DNA of 64,000 nt from Megalonaias nervosa (Eukaryota > Mollusca > Bivalvia > Unionida > Unionidae), in NCBI GenBank assembly GCA_016617855.1, contig JAECUM010001828.1, positions 96,012-160,011 of the forward strand, given 5' to 3'. The notes below the pieces were generated by a model, which ran no database searches, was not told the DNA's origin, and worked only from the letters and a program-made list of their open reading frames with translations. The position numbers were made by a program, and so were the translations under genes. This document shows positions 46,080 to 58,326 of this stretch, one piece after another (the stretch's first letter is position 1; the number at the start of each line of letters is the position of its first letter).

Positions 46080-48720
46080 CTAGGTTGTCCTAAACAAGAA
46101 TATTTCCACTCAGGTATGAAATGTGACTCCCTCAGTGGCCATCCTCAAAACTGTCTTATTACTAGTCCTCCTGAATGTATGGTCATATCAACATGGGATG
46201 TTTGCTAAAATACTGTTTATTGTGCCTCATTGGTCCAAACAGTGAAAACAGTGCAGATCTATTTTTAACATGGCTGCTATCTTGAAAATCTTGTTATTGC
46301 TTCTCTGAGTAAAATTTCATAATGAAAAGGGTTTTTCACTAAAAGACATATTGTGGTGTTTAGTTTCTCCAAAATGAAAAGATGATTTACATCCAATATG
46401 GCCACCACTGTGGACATCTTGAAAATCTTGTTTGACACACACCTTCTAAACAGATAGTCCTATTGATGTGAGATTTTCTTATGATGTCTAGCTGATCCTT
46501 AATGCAAATTATTCTGGATAGATATCCAACATGGCCACCAATGTGGACATCATGAAAATCTTGTTATCACTACTAATCCTGAATGCATGGTTGTATCAAC
46601 TATGTTGTTTGCACTAAAACACTTCTTATAATCTACGGCTGGTCCTAATGGAAATTGTTCCAATCTGACATTAATGGTAGCCACTGCAATACAATTTTTA
46701 GCTTTTTTTATAGCTCTTCTGCTAAATAGAAAGTCATAATGTCATGGTGTTTTCAATTGAAAACTCATTATGGTGTCTAGTTTCTCTTTAAAAACAAATG
46801 TGCCAATCAGATATTCATTATGGCCACTTCATGACCAGATTCTTTGCACTACTCCTCCTTGACAGAAAGTCATATAAACAATAGGTTTTTGACCAGAAGA
46901 CTTCTTATGATATCTTGTTGGTACTAAATAAAAATGGTGTTGATCTAATATCCAATATGGGCACCAGGCAGTCATCTAATATCCAATATGGGCACCAGGC
47001 AGTCATCTAGATAATTTTGATATTGCTACTCCTCCTAAATGGGAAATCTTTTGGACATGGCATTTTTAACAAAAGACTTATTATTATGACTACTAAATGA
47101 AAATGGTGCTAATTTGATCTCAGATCAGATATGGCTGCCACAATGAAACACATTTAAAATCTTGTCATTAAGTCTCCTAAATGGATGGTCATATCAACAT
47201 CGTGTTTTCAAAAAAATGGTGCCTTGTTAGTTAAAAAAAATGGCGCTTTTCTTGCATTCAGTATGATAGCCATATTGGTTCATTTTAAAAATCTTCTTGC
47301 TCAAGAATATCAGAGACAGTTTGAAAATTCAACAGTTTAAGAGGAGTGATCTTATCTAGAATTCTTGGAGATTATTTTTGTCCAGTGGAGCATCAGTCCA
47401 TAGAATTCATCAAAAGTGAACATTCTCTAATTTTTTTATTTTAATTTGTACTTGAATAAATAACATATTGATAGCTCAAGACAAGAATGCTTTAATGGGA
47501 TGGTATCAGTTTTAAAGATAATTGTCTTCTTCTACAAATTAATGTGATTAATAACATTTGTGCAGTGAGGTATTATAGTTTTAAACCCTAACCTGTTGCA
47601 TACCATTCAGCATTACTGCTGACAATGGATGTAGTGCTGTCTCTGATATATATTCGAATTTAAGATGTATAGAAGCCATGTGAGTTTAGCATTTTTTAAA
47701 TTCTGACTCCCTTGTTGAAAAGATATTCCTTTTTCAGGAAAATCATCAGGTCAGAGCAAAACATGTCGGTATGTAAAGGAAAGGATTTTTGTTGTCTTTA
47801 ATTACATGTCATCCATCTGTTTGTTACTGCTACTACTCCTCAACTACTTAGAGGATTGCCATGAATTTTTACACATACATTTATTCAGTTGTCTAGTTGG
47901 TCCAAAACGAAAATAGTGTCACTTGGACATCTATTTTGGCTGATACAGAGAGAAGCTTGAAAATCATTTTATTGCTGCTACTTCTGCATGGATGATGATA
48001 TCACCATGGGATGCACTGAATGACTTCTTCTAATGCCTTGTTGGACTTAAATGTCAATGGTGCCTATCTATGTCCAATATGGCCACTGTGGCAGCCATCT
48101 TGAAGATGTTATCACTGTTTCCCTGACTAGATTTCCCTGAATAGAAAGTCAGAACAAGATATGAGTCATACTTTGTTGATCATTTCATTAATATTTCAGG
48201 CATTTTTTCAGCACCATTTTCAGAAGAATTCTATGATGTCCAGTTAGTCTTAAATGTAGCAAAAATGGTACTGCTCTGACAACATTTATCCAAAAATCCT
48301 TGTCTTTGCTATCCCCTCCCAATGGATGGTCATATCAACATGGAGTTTCTCCAGAAGATTCTGTATGATGTCTTATTGATCCGAAATGAAATTGTGCTGA
48401 AATGATTTCCAATATTGCCAGCACAGTGACCAGCTTGCAACTGTTGCTACTCCTAAATCAAAAGTCATCTGGTCATCTAATTTTCACAAGAAGACTTTTT
48501 ATTATATCTAGTTGGTCCTAAATGTGATGGTGGCAATCCAACATCCAGTATTGCAATAATGGTAGTCATCTTAAATGTTCTTCTTATCACTACTCCTCTT
48601 GAACATCATCTTCTTGTCGGGGTTTTCAGCAAAAGACTTCTAATGATGTCTCTTAGGTCTAAAATCAAAATGGTGCTGATCTTTTTTTTCTAGTATTGCA
48701 GACACAGTGGCTAATTTGAA
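46080..48720. repeat. Divergent tandem satellite, family A, main array
   Basis: About 15 divergent units of roughly 160 bp with recurring 'tccaatatggccacc', 'aaaatcttgtt', 'atggtcatatcaacat' and 'gtcctaaatgaaaatggtg'. A recent 31-bp exact duplication sits at about 46950-47010. It is broken near 47280-47820 by unrelated sequence that includes the 31-nt receptor exon. Confidence 0.7.
47738..47768 (+). CDS. Ig-superfamily receptor, exon d: 31-nt microexon
   Basis: A strong acceptor (..ATTCCTTTTTCAG) and donor (GTATGT) enclose 31 nt. It enters in phase 1 after exon c and leaves in phase 2, exactly what is required by the next exon (54275), which is open only in phase 2. It encodes KSSGQSKTC flanked by split Gly and Arg codons. 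The phase fit is the key evidence, because exon c cannot join exon e directly at its natural acceptor without a stop. Confidence 0.75.
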
Positions 48721-49415
48721 ATGTTTTTATGTCACAAAAATAACCAGTGATGATTTCAGTACTTGGTAGTTTGAAAAGAAGAAATGGTCTTCTTTTGTAT
48801 TGCTGGAAATTCATTCTATTAGGTAGAGTGGCACAGTTTACTTCAGTAATTGTTATAATTACTTTCTCCACTTTATTCAGATGGGGAGAACAGGTGGTTG
48901 AATTACATGCCATACACTATTCTTAAAATTAATCTGTACATATTCTTCAATAATGCTCATCAAGTATTGAATCATGCCTGTATTACACATGGGATGTAAT
49001 TCTAAAAAATGTATATAAGCTGCTGCAGCAAACAAAATATAATGCGACCTGCAATGTTAATGAGTCATAAGTGATTTTCTATTTCTTTTTTAAGGTTTTA
49101 ATGCCAGAAAACAGAGCACATTTTGTTAAGATTAAGGAACAATTAAGCAAATTTTGTTTCATCTTTTGCAAAATGGATACTTTAAGCTGAATCAGAACTG
49201 ATAAAGCAAAGTCAATGTAATCATGTCACTTTGAAGTACAAAGAATAAATGTGGTTTTTATATTGGCTCTTCTTCATCTTCTCTCTATTCTTTGTAGAAT
49301 GTGTACTGAATTAGCTTATTGGCAAAATGATAAATGGATAGATTGACATGTATATGGTGGCAAGAAATAAATAAAATTATTACAAAATGAGTCATAAAGT
49401 CACTGCTCAATTCTG

Positions 49416-49454
<39 letters not shown>
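48721..49454. other. Intron sequence with a (TA)n tract
   Basis: Mostly featureless AT-rich DNA ending in (TA)n at about 49421-49454. Confidence 0.4.
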
Positions 49455-49460
<6 letters not shown>

Positions 49461-51442
49461 ATTTCATGTATTTTTTTGTACCCTTTAATTTTTCGTACAC
49501 AATCCAGTTATCAAAATAATAATTATTTAAATATATCATAATTTTTCGTACATATCACTTTGCATTATTTGAAAAATTAAATTAAATTATCGGACATAAA
49601 ATTTCCACCAAGAAGATTTACGTTTGTAAAAAAGATCAAAAATACCGTATTCCCATTTTGTTTTTACAAAAATTAATGATTAATTGTTGGTGAGAAAATA
49701 TAATGATTGATGCATAAGCATGGGTGCCTGCAGAATAGGTCAAGGGGGGGGGTCATGTGCCCCCCCCCCCCGGGAAATCATACTGCAATATATTCCGACA
49801 AGTTTAATCATGTAGATGAAGCTGAAAATATGTCACAAGATTCTGTTCAAAATGCTTAGTAAATATTAGCTTTAGTTTCAGACTGCTTACTATACTAACT
49901 CTCCCGGCCGTGACTGACTGACCCCCCCCCTTTTTGCAAAAGATCCTGTGGGCGCCCATGTGCATAAACTCTTATTGTCATTACAACATCTCCTGGTGTT
50001 TATTAACAAATGAACAAAGGACTTCACAGACCATGCCTTTAAATATTATCGTTAATTAGTTCTCCTTATTAAGTCCGTCACCGTAACAAAACACCACGTG
50101 CATTTTAAAACGAGTTCGGAAACCCTTTGATGTTGTCTTATCCAACAAAAATTAACATCTCAGTACATGTTAAAGTGAAGACCACAGACCATTGGTCAAC
50201 TAGTCTTATTGTTTCATTAGTCATACAAACATAAAATATAAAAACCTTGTCATTTTCCATCGTAAATTTGAAAGTCACGGACTCCGTTAAATCGATTCGT
50301 ATATATACATATACTATCTTTGAAGTGCTTGTTCTGTTTTGACTTGATATAATTAACATTTTATTGCAGATCTATTCTATGATATACCCCACTATTATCT
50401 TTATTGGCGAGTTCGAATAACAAGTAATGCATATGATCGCTTGTCCTTATAACATATGCCATATGGACAACAGCTTCAATAGCACATTGACAGACTTTCA
50501 TTTCCTTAAAGTGAGCCTCATTTCCCTACTGGCAGCCTCGCTGATTTGACCGCTTCTGTCGATTCTTGCCCTCAATCTGGTTTCAACTGGAATAACCAAA
50601 GCCCTAAGCATATTTAATTACCGTGTAAATAACACTGCATAGCCATGTGGTTGCTGTGACAATGTACATCGTAATTAAAACAAGAATGAACTGTTGATTT
50701 AGCGGTGTTTATTCCTAATGGAATATAGTAGGGTCATAATACATGAGGATTATCCCACTCGTCAGGTAACTGAAAATAGTCTTTTTTTTCTCTTTGCAAA
50801 AGCTACAAATAAAAGCTACACTGAATAAATACGGTCTTGTACACTGAAAAAATTTTGATCTCTCTGGTGCACACATACACACACGCGCGCTCATGCGCAT
50901 TAACTTAAACATTGATTTCAAGTTCTTTATTTTTTATTGCAGTTTGATAATGAGATTATTGTTGCGGTAAAAATACAACCTGCACTTAATTTCTTGACGA
51001 TGTGAGGTCGTATTGTTGCGTACAATTTTCCAATAAATAATACCCATAACTTATCCATGTTCAAACTTTCTTGATTATTTTGCCAATATTACACAACATA
51101 ACAGCTACATATGTTCTAAATGCAGACGAGTTTGCACACTGAGACATAATCCTCTCTCTCTCTCTCTCTCTCTCTCTAATAACAACAGTACTTTTGATTC
51201 ATTGTAATTAGATTCTTGAATTGAGAGCAGAATGAGACAGAAAATATAAATTTACTTTGTACGTTTGTACCGTTAGGTTGTCAAGTATCGTGTGTACCGT
51301 AGAACTTGTTTTGGTACGATCCCTTTATTTTTCGTACACGGTCAGTACCATCAAATGATAATTATTGATTTTACATATAATTTTTCGTACACTGAAATTA
51401 ATAATTATATTTTTGTGTACAAAAAATTACATAAAATACGAT
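49455..51442. mobile_element. Putative 2-kb DNA element with TA-rich target
   Basis: Both ends abut long (TA)n tracts. The left end CGTATTTCATGTATTTTTTT and the right end (reverse complement) CGTATTTTATGTAATTTTTT are inverted repeats. Just inside are two direct copies of a 75-bp block with 'atttttcgtacac' (about 49484-49560 and 51327-51402). The inner DNA is GC-richer than the flanks. No transposase was recognised. Family unknown. Confidence 0.5.
49717..49975. mobile_element. MITE-like insert nested in the 2-kb element
   Basis: The outer ends CATGGGTGCCTGCAG (about 49719) and CTGTGGGCGCCCATG (about 49948) are imperfect inverted repeats. Both arms also contain runs of G or C (8-14 bases). It looks like a small nonautonomous element. 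Confidence 0.55.
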
Positions 51443-51474
51443 ATATATATATATAGGTTAGTTATATATATATG

Positions 51475-51512
<38 letters not shown>
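51430..51512. repeat. (TA)n microsatellite
   Basis: TA-rich tract of about 80 bp interrupted once by 'ggttagt'. A (CT)n tract lies at 51152-51177. Confidence 0.9.
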
Positions 51513-51516
<4 letters not shown>

Positions 51517-52604
51517 CAGAATGGTTTATTTTCCAACTCTGAGTCACAAAAAGAAAATTCCTTGATCATATCAATCTTTTAATCATTTATTTATCTGTCA
51601 TCTATTGGTATATCATTTGCTTTTATTCCGTTCTTTTCGTTACATTTATCATTATGGCTTGCTTTCTGTTCATCTATTAACTTGGTAGTGTAATTAGATA
51701 CTGCAATCTACATCTAGCATTATTACTACAACTAATGCAAAAAAAAACTTGAACCTGCATGGACTGATTAAATAACATGCAGCAAAAGGATTCTTGAAAA
51801 ATAAAGGGCAGATATATTCTATTTCCAATAAATGTAGAAAATTCAAGCGCAGTAATAATTTTATGTAAAATGTTTAATAAAATTAAGTTAACAAAAACAG
51901 AATTTTGCATCAACCTTTTGTGTTTCTTCCAAACAGTAAAAAGAAAATTCCTTTTGGTTAGTGATCTCCATAATCTCTCTAGAAAATTGTTGTCACTGAA
52001 ATTGCATTTTTATGAATGTATCAAGGTAAAACAAAAAAGTTGACTTAAACATATTTTTGACAGTAGTGTCATTTTGAATTCACCACATTATTCTCAATAA
52101 GTCTATCAAAAATATATTTGACCCTAATTTTGTCTTATTCCTCTGTATAATATACGAGTTATGTGTAATTTATGCAAAGAAGATAATTTGCAGCTCAACA
52201 ATATATTGCAAAAGGCTGACTTAAAAGGAGGAAATTTAACTATGAATTCAGTTTTCTTAGTTATGTTTTTAAATATTTTAAACCCAAAACTTAATTTAAA
52301 GTACTGATTACTCTATTTAGAGATAATTCTTAAAAATAGATCTATTACCATGCATGAAAGCAATCTAGTACATTAATATGTAGTACAAGTGCTTGAAAAC
52401 GTCATAATTATGCTTTGTACCATATGTGCATGTATACGCAATTTTCTCTGAAACTTGCCTGTTACATGAGCACATAGTATAGTGCATTTTTTTAAAGCTT
52501 AATTAATTTGTTTCACTTTCCATATATTTGTTTTGTATAGATCTTTTGATATTTTTTACATTCTTTACATACATTGTACTAAAGATCACAGTTGACAACA
52601 TATT
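51513..52604. other. Intron sequence
   Basis: AT-rich; minus open frame 51677-51913 has no clear splice sites. Nothing recognised. Confidence 0.4.
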
Positions 52605-53521
52605 ATTATTATGACACTATGGTCTTAAAGTAAGTAATTTAAAAGAGCAAAAACCATCAGCTTTTTGTAAAATTCAACAAATAATTCATTTCCCTAGAAT
52701 TCAGAAGGAAAATGTAAAACTTACCGTATTGTCATTGAATCACGGGTAGTTCAAATAGTTTTATCACAAGTCCAAAAGTATAAAGTTCCAACTGAATTCC
52801 AGTGGTATCCCAAATAAGTTACAGTATTGAATGTGTTGATGTGCCTGTAGTCTCAAATGTGGTAATGTGCCAATATCCTGGATTGTGTCAATGTGCTAAG
52901 AGTCTTTTGCTATATCTCAATAATATAATAAAAAGTATACTTTTCTGAATTCACTATAATTCCAAATTAATGTTCCTGTCCAAGAATATTATTGATGAGC
53001 ACTTTGTATTTCCAGTGAATAATAATTTGAATAAATAATTTCACCAAAGTGAAAATCTGAACAAAACAATAAGGTTGATTCTGCTTCAAGATGTTAATTC
53101 AAGAATGAGTAATTTCTCAAGTAAGCAACATTATATAAAAAGCAAAGATTCAAAAACAGAACCAGGATGAGGGACAAAAGTTCATTTCTAGAACTTTCTA
53201 AGTTATCAACAAGGCAGAGTCAGTTATTAAAATTATAATAAAGAACATGGCAAACATGAAGTAGACCAGGTTTTCCAAGGGGGATTACCAGTGTCATAGA
53301 CTCAGATTAAGACCAACCTTTTTACATTAATAATGATCCGAATATGAAACCCACAATCATCAAGAAATATCCAGCTATGTATTAATTTGTTTACAAAATC
53401 AATGTCCCTATTCAGGTACACAGTGAACTTGATTTTGGACCAAGGTCAGGTATAAAATACAAATGTATATAAACATATAATCATTAAAAGAAGCCAACAA
53501 ATAAAGTAAATATTCATAACA
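52605..53521 (-). mobile_element. Solo LTR (minus), 25575 family
   Basis: Ends in TATTCATAACA. The 'tttttgtaaaattcaacaaa' start region, 'ccctagaattcag' and 'ggaccaaggtcagg' blocks follow the same order as the other antisense copies. Left boundary is approximate. Confidence 0.6.
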
Positions 53522-54274
53522 TCAACATAGCAATCTAGTACATTAATTTGTAGTATGTGTTTGTAAAATGGTTGTATAAACATTGTGTTTTGTGCCATAT
53601 ATGTTGCATTTTATGCAATTTTATCAGAAAGTTGCCATTTAAGTGAGAACAGAATACAGTGCATTTATTTAAAGCTTAATTAATAAACTTGTTTCAACTT
53701 GTTTAAGTTTGTTTGCTATAGAATATTGGATATTTGGATATTTTGTTCATTCTTTATGTGGATGTACTTAGGCTGCATTTTCTTCAGTATAAACAAATAT
53801 AAACAAGTTAAGTTTAATTTCATATGAACAAATATAAACAAGACTTGTTTTTGTCAAAATATGGCAAACTTGTGTTTCCTTTACATCTCTTAGAGCAAAA
53901 TTATTTGCTTGATACGAAATGATACAATGATGAGAAAGGATGATTTCCCTTTATTTGCAAAAGTTCATCCTGGTCATAATGTTCTGTTTTTAAATGCATA
54001 CAGAAATGATATATTTAATTTTTAGCTACAGATTGAATATCTGTTAATTTCTGTATTTGTAATTACTTGCACCTTATTATCATACTGAAGTGTAAATATA
54101 TCCCTGGATATCAAATCTTTCTTCAAATAGAGAAATTGCAAGGTTAATTTAATGAATAATGACCATGTTAAGTCTCATAAAATCCTTATTATGTAGCATG
54201 ATTTCAATAAGAACTGAAAGAGCATTGTTTCCAGTTTGTTCTCACATATATTTTTTAAATATTTTAAACTATAG

Positions 54275-54378
54275 GTCTGCAACAACAGAAGGAACTAACA
54301 TGGAAGGGTACACTACAATAAACACAGTTGCTTCTACAGGTGGAGAAAATGATAAAAATCCATATCTAGATCTTCAAG
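54275..54378 (+). CDS. Ig-superfamily receptor, exon e: cytoplasmic tail
   Basis: 104-nt exon, acceptor ..TTTTAAACTATAG, donor GTAAGT; phase 2 in, phase 1 out. It reads SATTEGTNMEGYTTINTVAS, then GGENDKNPYLDLQ. It contains two tyrosine motifs, YTTI and NPYLDL (YxxL, preceded by Asn-Pro), in a flexible polar context typical of an intracellular signalling tail. Confidence 0.8.
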
Positions 54379-54607
54379 GTAAGTAACATCTGATAATGTT
54401 CTTAATCTAATAGAGCATGTTCTCGAATTATCCCGAATATTGAACACCTGAATGATGCTTCACGTAATGTCATTAAATAACCATAAGTAGGTCAGCTTTC
54501 AGGTAAATGCCAAATAATTGTAAAATGAAGTTAAGGTTGATATTAAATATATGGGTCAAGCTTTTTAAAAGTATATTGAATTAATGTTGCATAAAATCCA
54601 GTGTAAT

Positions 54608-54700
54608 TTCCATCCACTGATATCCATTTCTAATGCTGCTTTCATTATTTGTTTCCATCCACTGACATCCATTTCTAATGCTGTTTTCACTGTTTGTTAC
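54608..54700. repeat. Tandem duplication, about 2 x 47 bp
   Basis: 'ccatccactgatatccattt' recurs as 'ccatccactgacatccattt' with the following 27 bp. Confidence 0.75.
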
Positions 54701-55412
54701 ACACTGTATTTATATAATCAGCTAGCTTTGGTCATGTGTGCTTATTGTACTTTTTAACATGATAGAAGTCACATTGCATGCTGCCTCTCATTCAGAGATG
54801 GGAAGATGAAGAATAGTACTAGATTGAGGCAAAACTTCCACATGTACAAACTAATAGTATGCAGCCTTTTGGCAATATCAACGAAATTTACTTTGCCAGA
54901 AATAGGATAAAACTAGCATTTGTGCCCGTAATCCTTTACTCGATTATAGTATTGCCATTCAGACACTTCCATTTAAAGTCTTTTTGTGTAGTTTTCAAAA
55001 GGTTCAGAGGCTTGTGTACACTGTATGTGAAAAATATACAAAATATCAAAGGTTTCCATTAAAAAAATCAACATATTGAAATACTGTTTCACAAAGTGAC
55101 TCACAGATAATATTTACTACTGTGATGTACATGGAGAGTATTATAGTATGCATCATCATATCATCATCTGTTGATGGTACATTTTAGTGTAGATTTTGAT
55201 TAAAGACAGGGGTATTTTCTATCACTTTTGCATGGAAATGTACTTATTAAAGATGGAGTTCTGCTATTGGATATTGATTCAAACTTAAATCTCTTTGTTA
55301 GAATGCCATGTTTTTGTGACAAAAGGAATTGATTCAGAAATTGTCATGGCTAGGTTTTTACTAAGTGCAATTTAGTACAAAAAATAATTTTCCCCATATA
55401 TTTTTTTTTCAG

Positions 55413-55449
55413 ATATGGCAGGTGAAACGAATGAAAGTGTAAACATAAG
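55413..55449 (+). CDS. Ig-superfamily receptor, exon f: 37-nt cytoplasmic exon
   Basis: Acceptor ..ATATTTTTTTTTCAG, donor GTATTT; phase 1 in, phase 2 out, fitting exons e and g. It encodes MAGETNESVNI between split Asp and Arg codons. No tyrosine. Confidence 0.75.
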
Positions 55450-55490
55450 GTATTTTTCCAAATTAGGTTTAGATAGAGGATATTTGCTTA

Positions 55491-55780
55491 AAAAGAGTGA
55501 ATAATGGATATATTTCATCAAAAGAGTGAATAATGGATATATTTCATCAAAAGAGTGAATAATGGATATATTTCATCAAAAGAGTGAATAATGGATATAT
55601 TTCATCAAAGGAGTGAATAATGGATATATTTCATGAAAGGATTGAATAATGGATATATTTCATCAAAGGAGTGAATAATGGATATATTTCATCAAGTGAG
55701 TGAATAATGGATATATTTTATCAAGTGAGTGAAAATACTTAAGTTTTCACCCACGATATGAAATATATCCATTATTCAAT
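55491..55780. repeat. 29-bp tandem array with one inverted unit
   Basis: Eight to nine copies of 'aaaagagtgaataatggata' plus 'tatttcatc' run from 55491 to about 55735. After a short spacer, 55756-55779 (gatatgaaatatatccattattc) is the reverse complement of the unit core, so the last copies can pair with it in a hairpin. The array begins 41 bp after the donor of exon f. Confidence 0.9.
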
Positions 55781-56565
55781 GGTAGCAAGCAATTTGTTTT
55801 TAATTCTATGCTTAAAAGTATTGGCTAGCAAGATCTAATGTATAACAGATTGAAGTAGCAGTTTTCTTACTTGATCACTTGGGATGTCTGCTGTTTATCG
55901 TTTATGTTCTGTTGTATTTTGTGATTATTCAGAAAGAAAATATAACAGTTATATAATTCTCCTTCACAATTAAAAGTAAAATAGCACAATAAAATTAATA
56001 ATTCACTCCATGCAGGATATGAGCTTGTGTTGCCTCTATCGGAAGGCAGCCATATTTTACACTCAGCCATGTAAGCATCTAAGAATAACTTCGAATTTTA
56101 CAGTTATTTTGTTATTGACATGGCAGGGAATTTATTTATTGTTACTCACTCCAGTCAACTATCACAACTATATTACTTGGAAAATCCTGCAATTCATGGC
56201 CTCATGTAAAATAAAAGACAATAACGTATTGATATTAAAAGTACAGTAAGGTTGCCAGTGAATATCACATGTGTATACATATGCTAGATATTGACTTTAG
56301 ACTGCTTACATTGTATATATGAAAATAATCTGAATAATTGCAAACCTGAAATTGAAAGATATGTATAACATTTGCTCTTTACACGAATTATTTCCTTTCC
56401 ATTGCTGTTCATGAATGATGGTTTTTCTTTCATTATTTTCTATTGCAGGTTTATAATTATTACAGTTTTTATCAACAGCATTTTATTACAATTTAGTTAA
56501 TGTTGGCCAAATAATATGTTTATTAATACATTTCTTATTACTAAACTATATTTCTAATATTAATA

Positions 56566-56568
56566 TAA

Positions 56569-56610
<42 letters not shown>
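56566..56610. repeat. (ATT)n microsatellite forming a splice acceptor tract
   Basis: The TTA/ATT repeat runs directly into the 'tatag' acceptor of exon g at 56616, so it supplies the pyrimidine-rich part of the 3' splice site. Confidence 0.85.
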
Positions 56611-56615
56611 TATAG

Positions 56616-56710
56616 ATCTTCTGATACTGTTACATATGATGCACTACATCCATATGCAAATAATGAAGAACATGCATACAGCTCATTAAATCAAAGACCA
56701 CATCAGAAAG
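56616..56710 (+). CDS. Ig-superfamily receptor, exon g: ITIM/ITAM-like tail segment
   Basis: 95-nt exon, acceptor ..TTATTTATAG, donor GTATGT; phase 2 in, phase 1 out. It reads SSDTVTYDALHPYANNEEHA, then YSSLNQRPHQK. VTYDAL matches the ITIM consensus (V-x-Y-x-x-L). YDAL and YSSL are ten residues apart, close to ITAM spacing (Y-x-x-L/I, 6-12 residues, Y-x-x-L/I). Between them YANN fits the Grb2 SH2 pattern Y-x-N. Recruitment of SH2 kinases or phosphatases is inferred. Confidence 0.85.
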
Positions 56711-57013
56711 GTATGTTATACTTTGTCCAAATGAAAATCACATAGTATCAAATCATACAAGACAAAAATTAAGGTAGCTAAATAAGATATATCTGATAGA
56801 CATTTCCTTTCATTTCATTAAAGTTTCCTTGGATGTTTGATAGAGCAGACACCTGGAAATATAACCTACAAAATGCAAATATTGCACACAATTTAAATGA
56901 AAAAAAACCCCAAAAGCAATAACAATCTAGCCCAAACACAGTCATTGGGATGATGTAAAGCTCATATCCATTGGAGCTGCACTTTATTTTGACACTACTT
57001 AATTCATTCTAAT

Positions 57014-57902
57014 TGTTACAAATCTCGGCTCATTCAAAATAACAAAGAAAATAGTGAAGCCAACAAGCTTTGTAAATTTTAACAAAAATAATTTCTTTCC
57101 CTACAGAACACAGTAAAAATATAAAAAAAGGACTTACAGTTTGTGAATATAATCCAAAAACAACACTCCTAGAATTGAAACACACAAGCCCTATCACTAA
57201 AATGTCCTAAATGAATCCAAGTTCCAATCCCGGTGAAGTTCAAAGATTGTGGACGAAGACATCAGACGAATGAAGTATTGATGTCAAAAGTTCCATGTTG
57301 AATTTTATGAATCAGAAAAGAATTGTCAAAAGTTCCACGTTGAATTTTATGAATCACAAAAGAATATTCCGGCTTTAGCACTCTGAATAATTTCCACTGA
57401 ATGTCACTGTTCAAATCTTTTATGACGAAGCACTTATTTTTCAGAGAATATCAATTATTCTTAAATAACAAATAACTCCAAATTGGCACAACAGAAAATA
57501 TTTCTGATTTCTTGAGGTACTTTTACGACTAAAACAAAATCACTAAAAACATTAGTCTTAAACACAATTTTAGATCACGCAATAGGTCACATGGTCACTT
57601 ACTACAAGCCACTTGACATGTGCACCCAAATGTTGATGACACAAGGTGATCACGCAAGTAATATATGTATGACCTTGATACTGACCAATCATTTAAACTT
57701 CATGTAACCAAGTGTCTGTATGAGGTCAGCTAAAAATAATGCTAATGAAATACTTTTCAGTTCTGTACAAACAGAATGTACTTTAAAATAAATATCGAAT
57801 CCCATGAAAATAATCATTACAGTAAAATGTAATGAAACAAAAATAAAATAAAAAAAGAATTTAAAACTAACATGCAGGTAATTTAATTACATATACGTAA
57901 CA
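57014..57902 (-). mobile_element. Solo LTR (minus), 25575 family, with TAAT target duplication
   Basis: Runs from TGTTACAAATCTCGGCTC to ATATACGTAACA, flanked by TAAT on both sides (57010-57013, 57903-57906). Best preserved antisense copy. It contains a 2 x 42-bp duplication at about 57282-57365. Confidence 0.8.
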
Positions 57903-58021
57903 TAATTCATACATACGCAAAAAGAGGTAGCTAGATTTACCGGAACAAACCAAAAACAAAGAGAATTACTGGAAGGAAAAGGAATTTACTGGAACAAAGG
58001 AAAAATATTCATAATGATCAA

Positions 58022-58200
58022 ATGATTGATTGATTGATTGATTGATTGGTTGTATTTTTTACAGCACATCAGCACTGTTAGGCTATTTAGCGCCATACAA
58101 AAGGTTATATGTAGGATTATTTTAAAGCGATGAAAGGTTTCTTATCGACCAGCAATAGAAATATCACAGTCAAAACCAAAATGATAAGATGGTAAGGGTA
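58022..58200. repeat. Repeat copy 1: 'empty' version of the 58251-59365 locus
   Basis: A (GATT)n tract, then 'cagcactgttaggctattta', then 'tgtaggattattttaaagcg' to 'atggtaagggtaata'. The same two blocks recur at 58251-58326 and 59271-59365, but separated there by a 942-bp insertion. Confidence 0.85.
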
Positions 58201-58203
58201 ATA

Positions 58204-58243
58204 CAGTAAAATCTGTTATGAGAGACTGCCCCTTCTGCCAACA
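58204..58243 (+). mobile_element. Left-end fragment of the 16672-type transposon
   Basis: CAGTAAAATCTGTTATGAGA and the next 20 bases match 16672-16711 with two or three differences. Preceded by TA. The rest of the element is absent. Confidence 0.8.
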
Positions 58244-58326
58244 AGAATTGATTGATTGATTGATTGATTGTATTTTTACAGTGCATCAGCACTGTTAGGC
58301 TATTTAGCGCCATACAAAAGGTTATA

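Noticed and set aside
48842..48988. Minus-strand exon reading MIQYLMSIIEEYVQINFKNS
   Set aside because: The acceptor is acceptable but the frame meets TGA with no good donor before it, and it does not link by phase to the exon at 44819.
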